Assembly (NCBI GenBank): GCA_024181965.1
Contig: BQXS01010833.1
Location: 6,943-33,091 of the forward strand
DNA length: 26,149 bases
Origin: Aduncisulcus paluster
Taxonomy: Eukaryota > Fornicata
Direction of reading: 5' to 3'
This document shows, in pieces, positions 1 through 8,983 of the stretch. Every line of letters starts with the position of its first letter. Positions within the stretch are counted from its first letter, which is position 1. Below the pieces are notes generated by a model. The model made no database searches. It saw only the letters and a list, made by a program, of their open reading frames with translations, and had not been told where the DNA came from. Position numbers and translations under genes: made by a program.

Positions 1-3000
1 TATTTTAGGTGCTTTGGATGGAGCCTGTGAAGATTTAATTCTAGAATCAAATGAAATATCCATTCTTTTTCTCCCTTCTTCTTCCTCTTCCTCCTCTTCT
101 CTTTGTATTTGGACGGACATTCTCATTCTTCTGATTCCTATCATTTCCCAGACATCAGGGGTCATTTCTCTGGACATTCTTGATCTAAAAATAGATCCGT
201 TCGATGACGACACTGATGTTGAATTCCATCTCATATCGTCCTTCCATGAACCAAACCCACTCCCATCTATCCTGCTTTCGATGAGATCTGCACAAAGATC
301 CTGGGCATGTTCTTGAAGCAAAGACATGGAATAGTGAGTAGTAATAAAAGAATAAACACCACCATACGGAGAATCAGAACTCTGGCCAAGAGAGGAAGAG
401 GAGGAAGAGGAGGAGTGATCATGAATCCCCATAAAACGTACAATCGAACTAAGAAGACACTCTCCATCAATTCCTTGTGTTGAAGTACCAAATTCATCAG
501 CAAATACAAGTAAAGGATTGATTTGATTACCTATAGATGCATGATCAAAGGATGACCCGTCAAGAAGAGAAGAAGAAGAAGAGGAAGAAGAAGAGGGGGA
601 GTGAATGACCCTCTCTTTCCGCTCTGATATTATTTGAAGGGCAGCACACATACGTGTCAATGCAGCTGTGAAAGAGGACTGGGCAGTATGTGTTGAAGGA
701 GATAAGGAAGAGAGAGAAACGAATAGACGATCGGGTAGAGCATTGATATATCCTTGGGATGACAACATTGGGGAAAAATTCAAGGAACTGCCGTCCCCTG
801 TTTCCAAACCCAAGGTTACACAGCCTCGCCCAGGAAGACCTATTCCTATTCCACACAGGGCGATATTGAGCACAGCGCTTGTGCATAACTGTGTTTTCCC
901 ACTCATGTTTGGCCCAGATAGCATAAATATCGGTCTAGATGCACCAATATTGATAGAAGAAGGAGAATATGGCGTGTGAATGAGAGATGCAATCGGATGA
1001 ATGATATTATTGAGATCCAGAGAAGGAGGACAAACATATGGGGATCTACCAATTAGAGAATCACCTTCTCTCACAGATCTACTTGAGTCTTTGTTTATCT
1101 TCACTTCACCAGCCCAACCATATTCCATGACAGCCACACAAAGTCCACAAATGGCATCCAACTGAATTACAGTCCGCCATACCTTTCGGATCAAGGAAAT
1201 TCCAGACATAATGCTCGAAAATGTTGGAGCTCTACTACTTTTATCTATTTCTGAATGGGATAACGATTCTTTCGTTGTTTCGATAATACTTCGTTGAAGC
1301 TCTTTAACAGCCGCCACGACACTTCCATCGCAACACTGTGCGCGTGATTGGTCTGATGTCTCAGTGGTATCAAAACAATTCGACATATGCATGGGATCAG
1401 ACATAGCTTCAGGCAACATTCCAGATTTATCAACCCATGGGGTATCAATATCATTATTATGTCCAAGGGGTGATTTGAACTCACAACCTTCATCGACGTG
1501 GCAATGATCTCGCCCATGAATTGGAAGCATACCGTCCTTCACAACTCGTTGTACTTCTCTTTTGACCTCATCTTCGACATCTCCCATTCTTCTTTCAACA
1601 TCCCCAAGCTGTTCATCCATCTCCGCCATTCTCGAACTCTTAAGGAAAGCATGAGACTTTGTACAGAAATGGAGCGAAAGACAAGCTCTCAGGGCTGAAA
1701 TAGAGTGGATAAGGGGTACCAAGAGAGGAATAATCGATGATGGGGGCGCAGGAAGTTGCTCTGTATTATAAGCAGTATGAGTTTGAACTCTGCTATGTGA
1801 GGTTCTTGCAACTTTCTTCATCTCTCCATACCACAGATCACGGTACCATTTGGTCCCGTCGACACGAGAGATATCCATAGTTCCTCCGTCGTAACGATTG
1901 AAAAGCTTTTGCAAAGGATGCTCTTCTTCTTCTTCTTCTTCCTCTTCTTCCTTATGAATTTCATTTTTACCATGTTTCTTGAGTGAGTGCCTCTTTTTCT
2001 CATGCAAAACTCCTTTTCTCTGCTCTTCTCTCGTGTCAAAATGAACGCAAACACAATATCCAACCTGAGGGATGTACACAACAGACAGAGATCTAATCGA
2101 AGGTGGCAGCAAATGGTCCAGCATTTGAGGTAGTATCTGTGGAAAAGAATAGCGAGTGCTGGTGATAGGGGCTGTTTTAAGACCCATGATGGATGTTAAA
2201 CTCTCTGATTCAATGCGAATGATCTCATTTCTCCATTGAATCACTTCTCTCCACTTCATTGTGACTTCTCTGAGAACATGCTCTCCTTCTGTGGCCAGAA
2301 GAGTTGGAAGGGAGGTATGGAGCGAATGTAAGGAGTCGAGAAAAGGGAAGAAACCGGCTCGAATGGTCAAGATGGAGGCAGGAGTGCTCTGGGACGTGTC
2401 ATTGGGAACAGTGGAAGTTCCTTTTTTATCCCTTTTAACCTGTGAGGACCCACTAACATCGAATACGGCAGTAAGCAAAGATAAGAGGGGAAGGGCTTGG
2501 GGAAGCAATGACTTGAGTGAGGAAAATAGAGGAAAAGAGTCTGAATGTGGCAATAGAAGGGCAGTATTATGTTCGTCCTCTTTCGTGGAACCGGCAAAAG
2601 TTTTTTGTTTAGGTTTTCTCTTATTATCAAGTCCAAATCTTGCCGAACGCCCATCATCTATGTCTTGTACAAGGCGACAGCACCGACAAACTGAACCAAA
2701 CATCATTATTAGCATTCTCCATTCTTTGTCTGTCAAAATATGGGTGCAAATGGAAGAAATGAGAGAGTGCGAGGGAGAAAGCCCTTTAAGGGGACGAAGA
2801 GCTTGTCTCAAGGCAGATAATAGCGACGGGTGGTCCTTGAAATAGCACATTATGGCATATCTTGCACGAATAACGCCAATATCAAGGCTTGGACGACAGA
2901 CCCAGAGCCTAATCAGATCACTACCGGCTTTTGTGATAGCCCTGTCAAGAATAGTGCATAAAGACAGAGATTCTCTCGATGTTCCATGTGTTAATGAAGG

Positions 3001-3816
3001 ATTGGGAACAACAGAAGAGGTTATTCCGAGCATTTGGGCACTTTTAGGATCAATGTGCATGAAGGAAGGCACTGTCGTGATATGGATATGCATTGGAAGC
3101 CCATGTAAGACCTTATGATGAGATTTAGAAGAGTGTTTGGAGGCTAAAGGCGTTGAAATAGGGGCATATTGATGTCGAGAAGGATGGCTTGAATGTGCAG
3201 AGGATGACCAATTATCATTGGGATTACCAACTCCATTAATTGCATTCGTTGATGCATCTCCTCGCAAAAATAGACAAAGTGCCCCTGCCGCACGGACTGC
3301 TACATCTGCACACAACTCTGTCAGGATGGCACGAGTACAAGTCAGAAGATGTTGCTGTTCGTTATCTTTTGAGAGCGTTTTCAAATCTAAAATGTCAAAC
3401 ATCTTGGAGGAATCCGTTGCAGAAGAGGGAGAATATGGAGTTAAACTTGATAAAGCGGGGAAGGCATTATCAAAATTAAATAATGATGAAGGAACCAATG
3501 TGATACAATCACCACCAAAAGCAAGCTTAATGAAATCAATAAGCTGGTGGGAAGCTGCTTTAGAGAGAATAAATTGTTCAGGATTGACCGGACGAAAAAA
3601 TTGAACAATGGAAGACAAATCCATAATAAGATCAGGAATATCTGTTAAATGAATCACCCCATCACCGGGGGTATAATAAGCCAGACCAATCCTATTTGCA
3701 TGGAAAAAAACAGAGGCAATGGCCTTATGACAAAACAAAATCAAGGTAAACAGGTAAGTAGTGAAGAAAATATTGTTGCAAATATTAAAAACTAGTAAAA
3801 AACCTACATCACTCAT
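1..3816 (-). CDS. MSH5: MutS homologue MSH5 (meiotic), 3' end beyond window
   Basis: One reading frame is open from an in-frame TAA at 3841-3843 to the left edge, so the gene is 3'-truncated by the window. Role in the family: MSH5 pairs with MSH4 as a sliding clamp on meiotic recombination intermediates in the nucleus. What is seen: an N-terminal segment RIGLAYYTPGDGVIHL that closely resembles the MSH5 start, a VRAAGALCLFL core motif, and SLSLCTILDR...LIRLWVCRPSLDIG matching the MutS lever/connector. The C-terminal ATPase has Walker A GPNMSGKT (about residues 940-947), Walker B LLVFADEFG (Asp about 1079) and FITTHYS. The usual G-K/R-G-T after DEFG reads GTST. The protein already exceeds 1240 residues against about 830 normally, because of Ser and Glu tracts. 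Start ATG 3816-3814, then a predicted intron 3724-3807 that can also be read through in frame as a hydrophobic stretch. Identification is confident; the first exon is an inference. Confidence 0.9.
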   Translation of the reverse strand, partial: MSDVGFLLVFNICNNIFFTTYLFTLILFCHKAIASVFFHANRIGLAYYTPGDGVIHLTDIPDLIMDLSSIVQFFRPVNPEQFILSKAASHQLIDFIKLAFGGDCITLVPSSLFNFDNAFPALSSLTPYSPSSATDSSKMFDILDLKTLSKDNEQQHLLTCTRAILTELCADVAVRAAGALCLFLRGDASTNAINGVGNPNDNWSSSAHSSHPSRHQYAPISTPLASKHSSKSHHKVLHGLPMHIHITTVPSFMHIDPKSAQMLGITSSVVPNPSLTHGTSRESLSLCTILDRAITKAGSDLIRLWVCRPSLDIGVIRARYAIMCYFKDHPSLLSALRQALRPLKGLSPSHSLISSICTHILTDKEWRMLIMMFGSVCRCCRLVQDIDDGRSARFGLDNKRKPKQKTFAGSTKEDEHNTALLLPHSDSFPLFSSLKSLLPQALPLLSLLTAVFDVSGSSQVKRDKKGTSTVPNDTSQSTPASILTIRAGFFPFLDSLHSLHTSLPTLLATEGEHVLREVTMKWREVIQWRNEIIRIESESLTSIMGLKTAPITSTRYSFPQILPQMLDHLLPPSIRSLSVVYIPQVGYCVCVHFDTREEQRKGVLHEKKRHSLKKHGKNEIHKEEEEEEEEEEHPLQKLFNRYDGGTMDISRVDGTKWYRDLWYGEMKKVARTSHSRVQTHTAYNTEQLPAPPSSIIPLLVPLIHSISALRACLSLHFCTKSHAFLKSSRMAEMDEQLGDVERRMGDVEDEVKREVQRVVKDGMLPIHGRDHCHVDEGCEFKSPLGHNNDIDTPWVDKSGMLPEAMSDPMHMSNCFDTTETSDQSRAQCCDGSVVAAVKELQRSIIETTKESLSHSEIDKSSRAPTFSSIMSGISLIRKVWRTVIQLDAICGLCVAVMEYGWAGEVKINKDSSRSVREGDSLIGRSPYVCPPSLDLNNIIHPIASLIHTPYSPSSINIGASRPIFMLSGPNMSGKTQLCTSAVLNIALCGIGIGLPGRGCVTLGLETGDGSSLNFSPMLSSQGYINALPDRLFVSLSSLSPSTHTAQSSFTAALTRMCAALQIISERKERVIHSPSSSSSSSSSLLDGSSFDHASIGNQINPLLVFADEFGTSTQGIDGECLLSSIVRFMGIHDHSSSSSSSSLGQSSDSPYGGVYSFITTHYSMSLLQEHAQDLCADLIESRIDGSGFGSWKDDMRWNSTSVSSSNGSIFRSRMSREMTPDVWEMIGIRRMRMSVQIQREEEEEEEEGRKRMDISFDSRIKSSQAPSKAPKI
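3724..3807 (-). other. predicted intron in MSH5 (84 nt)
   Basis: The intron begins GTAGGT after ATG-AGT-GAT and ends TTTTGTCATAAG, phase 0. Removing it joins MSD directly to AIASVFFHANRIGLAYY, which aligns with the MSH5 N-terminus; retained, it would insert about 28 hydrophobic residues that the family lacks. It is 84 nt with no in-frame stop, so only RNA evidence can settle it. The GTAGGT donor is weaker than the GTATGT donors of the other two introns here. Confidence 0.6.
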
Positions 3817-4240
3817 AGATATGAATTCTGCCAAAATTGTTTAAGACTAAAATAGCTGGAATTGGGATTCAAGGATAATTCCACCAAACTAAACTCCACA
3901 CAATTGGCGAAGAGTGTTAAATAAAATGGTCAAGTCACGGAATGCAAAATAAATATAACATCACTTTCTTGAAAGTTGGATTAGGGCGAAATAAGGATGA
4001 TTCAGAAGTTCCTGCCACTGGCAGAAAGTTGAAGTTCCGATTTGAAATCAGCCCAATAAAGACCCCCAAGTTTATTTTATTTTATTAAATAATTCAAAAT
4101 AATATATTATTATCCTCCATTATACCGAGAACATAACATACTATGTTGCATCGGCTAGTAGCCTGCGACAAGAAATGATACAAGGAATTCTCTGACAAAT
4201 AAATTTGATATAAATATTTTTATTGAACTATGCTTTACTA
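3817..4240. other. intergenic, MSH5 5' side / EF-1alpha 3' side
   Basis: This 424-nt AT-rich gap lies between the MSH5 start and the EF-1alpha stop, both on the minus strand, so it holds the EF-1alpha 3' UTR and the presumed MSH5 promoter. A perfect 13-nt palindrome, CTGCCA-C-TGGCAG, sits at 4012-4024, about 200 nt upstream of the MSH5 ATG. TAGTAAA directly follows the EF-1alpha stop and resembles the AGTRAA poly(A) signal known from Giardia, but other genes here do not share it. No gene or RNA was recognised. Confidence 0.5.
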
Positions 4241-5608
4241 TTACTTCTTCTTCTTGTCAGCAACCTTGGTGACTTCACGGACGATACCAACAGCAACGGT
4301 ACGACGCATATCACGGATAGCGAAACGACCGAGAGGAGGGTATTCAGCCATGGTCTCAACACACATAGGCTTGGAAGGCTTGATGAGAACGAAGCAAGAG
4401 TCTCCCTTCTTAACAGCACAGGACTTGTTGCCCTCTCCAACCTCGTACTCCTCGGTAACCTTACCAGTACGCTTGTCCATCTTCTTGAAGATCTGAACGA
4501 AACGGCAGGCAATGTGAGCAGTGTGGCAATCGAGAACGGGGGTGTAACCGGCGTGGATCTCTCCAGGGTGGTTGAGGATGATACACTGAGCTTGGAAAGT
4601 CTCGGCACCCTTGGGGGCATCGTTCTTGGTGTCACCAACAACGTAACCTCTCTTGATCTCCTTAACGGAAACGTTCTTAACGTTGAAACCAACGTTGTCA
4701 CCGGGGTTAGCGGCCTCGACCTGCTCGTGGTGCATCTCGACAGACTTAACATCAGTCTCAAGACCAGAAGGAGCGAAAACGATCTTCATGGCGGGCTTAA
4801 GGACACCAGACTCGACACGACCAACGGGAACGGTACCGATACCAGAGATCTTGTAGACGTCCTGGATGGGAAGACGAAGAGGCTTGTCAGTGGGACGGGT
4901 GGGGGGCTTAACAGCGTTAAGAGCCTCGATCAAAATGGGACCCTTGTACCAGGGCATGTTGGCAGATCTCTCAATCATGTTGTCACCCATCCAACCGGAA
5001 ATGGGGACGAAAGCGATGTTCTTGGGACGACCACCCTTGGCCTTGGGCTTCTTACAGTAACCAGTCTTGGCCAAGATACGGATCATCTCATCAACAATCT
5101 CGTTGTAACGAGCCTCACTGTATTTGACAGAAGGATCATCCATCTTGTTGAGACCAACAATAAGTTGGTGAACACCAAGAGTGTAAGCAAGAGTAGCGTG
5201 CTCACGAGTCTGACCCTCAGCGGAGATACCAGCCTCGAACTCACCCTTACCAGCAGCAACGATAAGGAGAGCAACATCGGCCTGAGAGGTACCAGTGATC
5301 ATGTTCTTGATGAAATCTCTGTGTCCAGGGGCATCAATGATGGTGAATTGGAAGACATCAGTCTCGAATTTCCAGAGGGCGATGTTGATGGTGATACCAC
5401 GTTCACGCTCGGACTTCAGTTTGTCAAGAACCCAAGCGTACTTGAAAGAACCCTTACCGATAGCGGCGGCTTCCTTCTCGAACTTCTCGATTTCACGGGG
5501 GTCGATACCTCCACACTTGTAGATCAAGTGTCCGGTGGTGGTACTCTTACCAACATCAACGTGACCAATAACAACTAAGTTAACATGGGGTTTCTCTTTA
5601 GGGGCCAT
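4241..5608 (-). CDS. translation elongation factor 1-alpha
   Basis: eEF1A delivers aminoacyl-tRNA to the ribosomal A site in a GTP-dependent way in the cytosol. The 455-residue protein is full length and collinear with the family: G1 GHVDVGKS (15-22), [19 protein letters not shown] switch I, DAPGH (92-96), NKMD (154-157), then beta-barrel domains 2 and 3 with [18 protein letters not shown] and [16 protein letters not shown], ending in a Lys-rich tail. The start chosen is ATG 5608, giving [10 protein letters not shown]; an upstream in-frame ATG at 5629 would add seven residues absent from the family. The stop is TAA. Codon choice is far more biased than in neighbouring genes, as expected for a highly expressed gene, and this creates a long spurious ORF on the opposite strand. 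It is divergently arranged with the gene at 5977. Confidence 0.98.
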   Translation of the reverse strand: MAPKEKPHVNLVVIGHVDVGKSTTTGHLIYKCGGIDPREIEKFEKEAAAIGKGSFKYAWVLDKLKSERERGITINIALWKFETDVFQFTIIDAPGHRDFIKNMITGTSQADVALLIVAAGKGEFEAGISAEGQTREHATLAYTLGVHQLIVGLNKMDDPSVKYSEARYNEIVDEMIRILAKTGYCKKPKAKGGRPKNIAFVPISGWMGDNMIERSANMPWYKGPILIEALNAVKPPTRPTDKPLRLPIQDVYKISGIGTVPVGRVESGVLKPAMKIVFAPSGLETDVKSVEMHHEQVEAANPGDNVGFNVKNVSVKEIKRGYVVGDTKNDAPKGAETFQAQCIILNHPGEIHAGYTPVLDCHTAHIACRFVQIFKKMDKRTGKVTEEYEVGEGNKSCAVKKGDSCFVLIKPSKPMCVETMAEYPPLGRFAIRDMRRTVAVGIVREVTKVADKKKK

Positions 5609-5976
5609 TACAACTCTTACGCGATCCAAAATCTTGAAGGTAGAATACTCATCAACGTTCCAAAAATATCCATCTTTCTCATGCTGAATAGTTATTCAAA
5701 TGACAGAAGTTCAATAATCATAGAAATTATTTTGGGTTCAGACTTATTTTTTTTTCTTATTAATATTCCTCTTTCATCCTCTTTGTCGGGCGTCAATACG
5801 ATTTTCCGCCGGTGGACTATCATGACTCCCGTCTGGCGCCGGCATGTGCTGAACTGTACTACAGTCATAGTAGTACGATATTTTATTTTTATTCGAATTG
5901 GGTTTTAAATATATTGTAATCCAAACTTCAGATCCTGTGATATCGATGTGAGGACTGAAAGTCATCATCATCAAAA
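5609..5976. promoter_or_regulatory. divergent intergenic region, EF-1alpha / H-domain adenylate kinase
   Basis: This 368-nt region separates two divergent starts and must hold both promoters. It has a T-rich tract near 5748-5760 and an unusual GC-richer island, roughly 5785-5880, with two GCCGG-containing segments and a perfect inverted repeat at 5856-5876. No TATA box or other named element could be assigned with confidence. Confidence 0.5.
5856..5876. promoter_or_regulatory. perfect 7-bp inverted repeat in divergent promoter
   Basis: Arms GTACTAC and GTAGTAC are exact reverse complements separated by the 7-nt spacer AGTCATA. The site lies 248 nt upstream of the EF-1alpha ATG and 101 nt upstream of the adenylate kinase ATG. 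It could bind a dimeric transcription factor; the function is inference only. Confidence 0.35.
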
Positions 5977-7692
5977 ATGATTTTTGTAATTAGTGTAATT
6001 CTTTGCGTGTTGGTGTATTCCAATTTTGAGAATCAATCAAAATACATGTTGTCATCGAAATTTGAGTCGTTTTTTACTAAAAATCATGAGATTGTAAGAG
6101 TGGATTCAAATGGTTTGGCCCAGATTGGATTTACCAAGTTTGCGCTTCAAGGAAGTGAAGTTCCAAGTCAGCTCCTTTTTTCTAGGATTCCAGAGTATGC
6201 TTTTAAGGACATTCCATTTTCTGAACTTTCTTTTTCGTCTGGTAATCACACTCGTTTCTCAATTCCTGTTTCAGGACACGTTACTAATGTGAACAAAGGT
6301 CTGAAAAAGAATCCAGACGCTATTTTGAAGAGGATGATTGGTGGATCTCTGGATTCAGCATTTCTTCTCTCCGTTCAATTAGAAGACAGGAGTGACTTGG
6401 AATCCTTAATGTCTCAGGAAGAGTATGATCATTTTATTTCTTCTGGTGAAGCCATTTCACAATCCAAGAAACCCCTTCTCGATATTATTGATGAGACAAA
6501 AGGTTCATCCATTGATCATGGGTTGGCTATTGCTTCTCACACAGCGTCTCACGATGCTGCCCAAAGTATGTTTTCATCAGTTATTACTGATCTAGAGAAG
6601 GAACTTGGTCCAGAAAAGGTTCTTTTCCCCCGAGAAATTATTTGGCTTGGTGGGGCTCCTGGTGCTGGAAAAGGTACGAACACTCCATTTATCTCCAAAG
6701 CCCGTGACATCTCCGCAAAACCAATCGTGATGTCCGATTTATTCAAGACTCCAGAGATGCGTCGTTTGATGGATCAGGGTTTGTTGATCAACGATGGAGT
6801 TGTCCTCCGTCTCCTCATGAAAGAGCTATTAAAACCTAAATATAGAGATGGTGTGATCGTTGATGGTTTCCCACGTACTGCCACTCAAGGTGCATGTGTT
6901 GAATGCCTCCACCGTTACATGACTGAACAAAAGATCAGATATGAGGATACAGACATGGCTTCTTCCTTCGCTCAGCCCTTGTTCCGTATCGTTGTTCTCT
7001 ATGTTAGTGAACATGTTGCCGTCGAGAGACAGTTAGGACGTGGAAAGAAGCAACTTGCTCACAATAAGCGTGTCGAGGAGACAGGAATTGGAGAGATACA
7101 AAAAGTTCGCGCCACTGATCTCGAACCCGAGTTAGCAAAGAAACGTTATCGGGTGTTTGAAGAAGAAACCCAGGAAGCTTTGTCATGTTTCCGGGAATTG
7201 TTTGATTACCACGTGATTGATGCCAACAGACCCATTGATCAGGTTGAAAAGGCCATTGAGGAGGAATTTAAGTATCAATCTTCACTAGAACTTGATGCTA
7301 TTACTTTCGACTCAATCAGAAATATTCCTAGGAGTGTTGATCTCACCCGTCATGCGAGACAACGCCTCGTGCGTCGTCTCGACACTTACCAACGAGACTT
7401 TAAGGGTGTATTCTCAAAAGTTATTTCGGTTATTGAGAATGAAATAGTTCCTACACTTCAAATTCATGCATTCTCTGGATGCGCTCGTGTCCGTGTGCGT
7501 GATACTGTTCTTGCAAAAGATTTGGCCGTCCAGATGCTTGTTGACATCATGGCTGATCGAGGATTTGCTGTGAAAGTTGATCGGAGAACAGCTCGTGATC
7601 CATCTCGCGTCAATATTGAGAGTGGTACCATTATTACTGATTTTAGAGATGAGTATATCATGGATATTGAGTGGGCTGCCCCAACCCTGTAA
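5977..7692 (+). CDS. adenylate kinase fused to lipoyl-less H-protein-like domain
   Basis: A 571-residue protein in three parts. Residues about 37-157 read like a glycine cleavage H protein: HEIVRV near the start, IPVSGHVTNVNKGLKKNPD in the middle, and DRSDLESLMSQEEYDHF at the end. The residue equivalent to the lipoylated Lys is Gly89, so it should not be lipoylated. Residues about 220-430 form a P-loop adenylate kinase (AMP + ATP to 2 ADP): GGAPGAGKGT (225-234), VDGFPRT (295-301), RQLGRGK and LEPELAKKRYRVF in the lid/core. Residues about 435-570 are a further domain that, from memory, accompanies the kinase in some bacterial nucleoside-monophosphate kinases. The N-terminus VISVILCVLVY is hydrophobic: a signal/anchor, or an artefact if the true start is Met24 (6046), or an unrecognised intron. 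Ends TAA. The kinase call is firm; the H-like domain is strong by pattern. Confidence 0.9.
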   Translation: MIFVISVILCVLVYSNFENQSKYMLSSKFESFFTKNHEIVRVDSNGLAQIGFTKFALQGSEVPSQLLFSRIPEYAFKDIPFSELSFSSGNHTRFSIPVSGHVTNVNKGLKKNPDAILKRMIGGSLDSAFLLSVQLEDRSDLESLMSQEEYDHFISSGEAISQSKKPLLDIIDETKGSSIDHGLAIASHTASHDAAQSMFSSVITDLEKELGPEKVLFPREIIWLGGAPGAGKGTNTPFISKARDISAKPIVMSDLFKTPEMRRLMDQGLLINDGVVLRLLMKELLKPKYRDGVIVDGFPRTATQGACVECLHRYMTEQKIRYEDTDMASSFAQPLFRIVVLYVSEHVAVERQLGRGKKQLAHNKRVEETGIGEIQKVRATDLEPELAKKRYRVFEEETQEALSCFRELFDYHVIDANRPIDQVEKAIEEEFKYQSSLELDAITFDSIRNIPRSVDLTRHARQRLVRRLDTYQRDFKGVFSKVISVIENEIVPTLQIHAFSGCARVRVRDTVLAKDLAVQMLVDIMADRGFAVKVDRRTARDPSRVNIESGTIITDFRDEYIMDIEWAAPTL

Positions 7693-7833
7693 AACTACTC
7701 TGTTATATACGTATCAAAAACAAATGTGTCATTGTGTTCATATGGATCTTAGATTAAACTCTAATAAAACATATATATTATATATAAGATATTAATACGC
7801 ATCTATTTCCTGATCATCCAATTTAGAATTATT

Positions 7834-8490
7834 CTATAATACATCATCTTTTGATATTTTCCAAGGCAAACTGGATAATCGATTAGACACAACCGACTCA
7901 CAGTCTTCCGGCAAAGTAAAAACTAGTGAGCAGATCTGGAAACATCGACTATTATTTTCATCCAACTTTTCATGCTCGCCTGGGCGACCTCTCCATCTTC
8001 AATCTCGCACAATTCAATATTCATCAAATCAATAGGAAGGAAATACAATTCATTTTTAAATCCTGGGTTTTCCAATTAATATTTCTTGAATGTTTGCTAT
8101 CCATCAGAATCAGTGACAGTGAAGAGAAGAGATCGAGAAGACTAGGTATAATGGGCTTGAATTACGTATTAAACAGATATACGCACCTTTCATTGTGGGA
8201 GATGAAGAGAAAGGAATGGAGATCATCTCCATATGATATGGGTAAATAGTCCAGGAAAGATTCCATTATTCTCTCCTTTCATCATCTTTTGAGGTTCAGA
8301 ACTCTGATCGTACTTTTCACTTCCTTTTTGTTTGGTTTCATTTCTTCCTTTGATAGAAGGAAACTCTGGATTCATAATATTGAGGGAATCCCCCAGGAAT
8401 TGGACAGCAATGGGGATTTCCTTTGCAAATAAACTCTGGTTTAATAATTTGAACAGCTGCTAATGATTTCATTTTGGCAAGCCTTGCCAT
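7834..8490 (-). pseudogene. degenerate copy of the two-repeat family at 17561-18649
   Basis: Reading the minus strand in pieces recovers the repeat unit of the gene at 17561 in order. From ATG 8490: PEFICKGNPHCCPIP (compare PEYVLAGNPHFIPIP); after a frame change, EKYDQSSEPQKMMKGE (compare WYDQSSYAQDMMKGG) and FTHI; after another, ISIPFSSSPTMKGAYICL; then LLFTVTDSDG followed by TAG; KKY followed by TAA; NELYFLPIDLMNIELCEIE; and finally VFTLPEDCESVVSNRLSSLPW to a TAG at 7834-7836. At least four frame changes and two internal stops show it is dead. It contains one repeat unit rather than two. The opposite strand has a 107-codon ORF over part of it, which is a shadow. The start and end are estimates from alignment by eye. 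Confidence 0.8.
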
Positions 8491-8983
8491 ATTGAATATG
8501 TAGAGGCAAGATCAAAATAAGATCTAACAACCATAAAAAAATATGATATTTAATGGACGTAATATGTATTATTAAAATATAATATCAAACAAAACAAGTA
8601 AGCTTGAAAAGAGACGAAACGATCATGGAAGAGATTGAACATACAACAAAAGTATTATGGAAGTATACCGGATCAAAATAGAAGAAAATCCCCAGCAAAA
8701 TGTATGTTTTGGTATTGGAGAATACCGAGCTGTGACCAAAAACGAAGTCAGAGGGCTTAGCCTCCTCATGGGTTAAATACAGTTCAATTCATGTTATAAA
8801 ACCAATATTGATAGGATTCAATCCATAAATTACAGAAGATTTTTTGTTTTATTTCGAACCGGTGAATATATATTAAAAAAAAAAACAATTTTCCAATGAC
8901 ACTATCAGTGATAGAGAAATTTATTCGTAAGATATTGCCCGAATCACTTGAAGCATTCCAACAATGGAATAACGTAGTCATTC
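8491..8983. other. intergenic, AT-rich
   Basis: This 493-nt stretch lies between the pseudogene and the 3' end of the LRR gene. It shows a small perfect hairpin, GGTATT-ggag-AATACC, at 8711-8726 and A/T runs near 8873-8887. No gene or RNA was recognised. Confidence 0.4.

Noticed and set aside
2261-2845. 194-codon plus-strand ORF, and other ORFs across 1-3700
   Set aside because: The whole stretch is one open minus-strand frame encoding MSH5; these are shadows.
4223-5578. 451-codon ORF on the plus strand
   Set aside because: It is antisense to EF-1alpha, whose identity is certain; codon bias there removes stops on the other strand. The translation has no recognisable domain.
7926-8249. 107-codon plus-strand ORF
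   Set aside because: It lies opposite the pseudogene; its apparent similarity to the minus strand of 18410-18739 is the reverse image of the repeat family.
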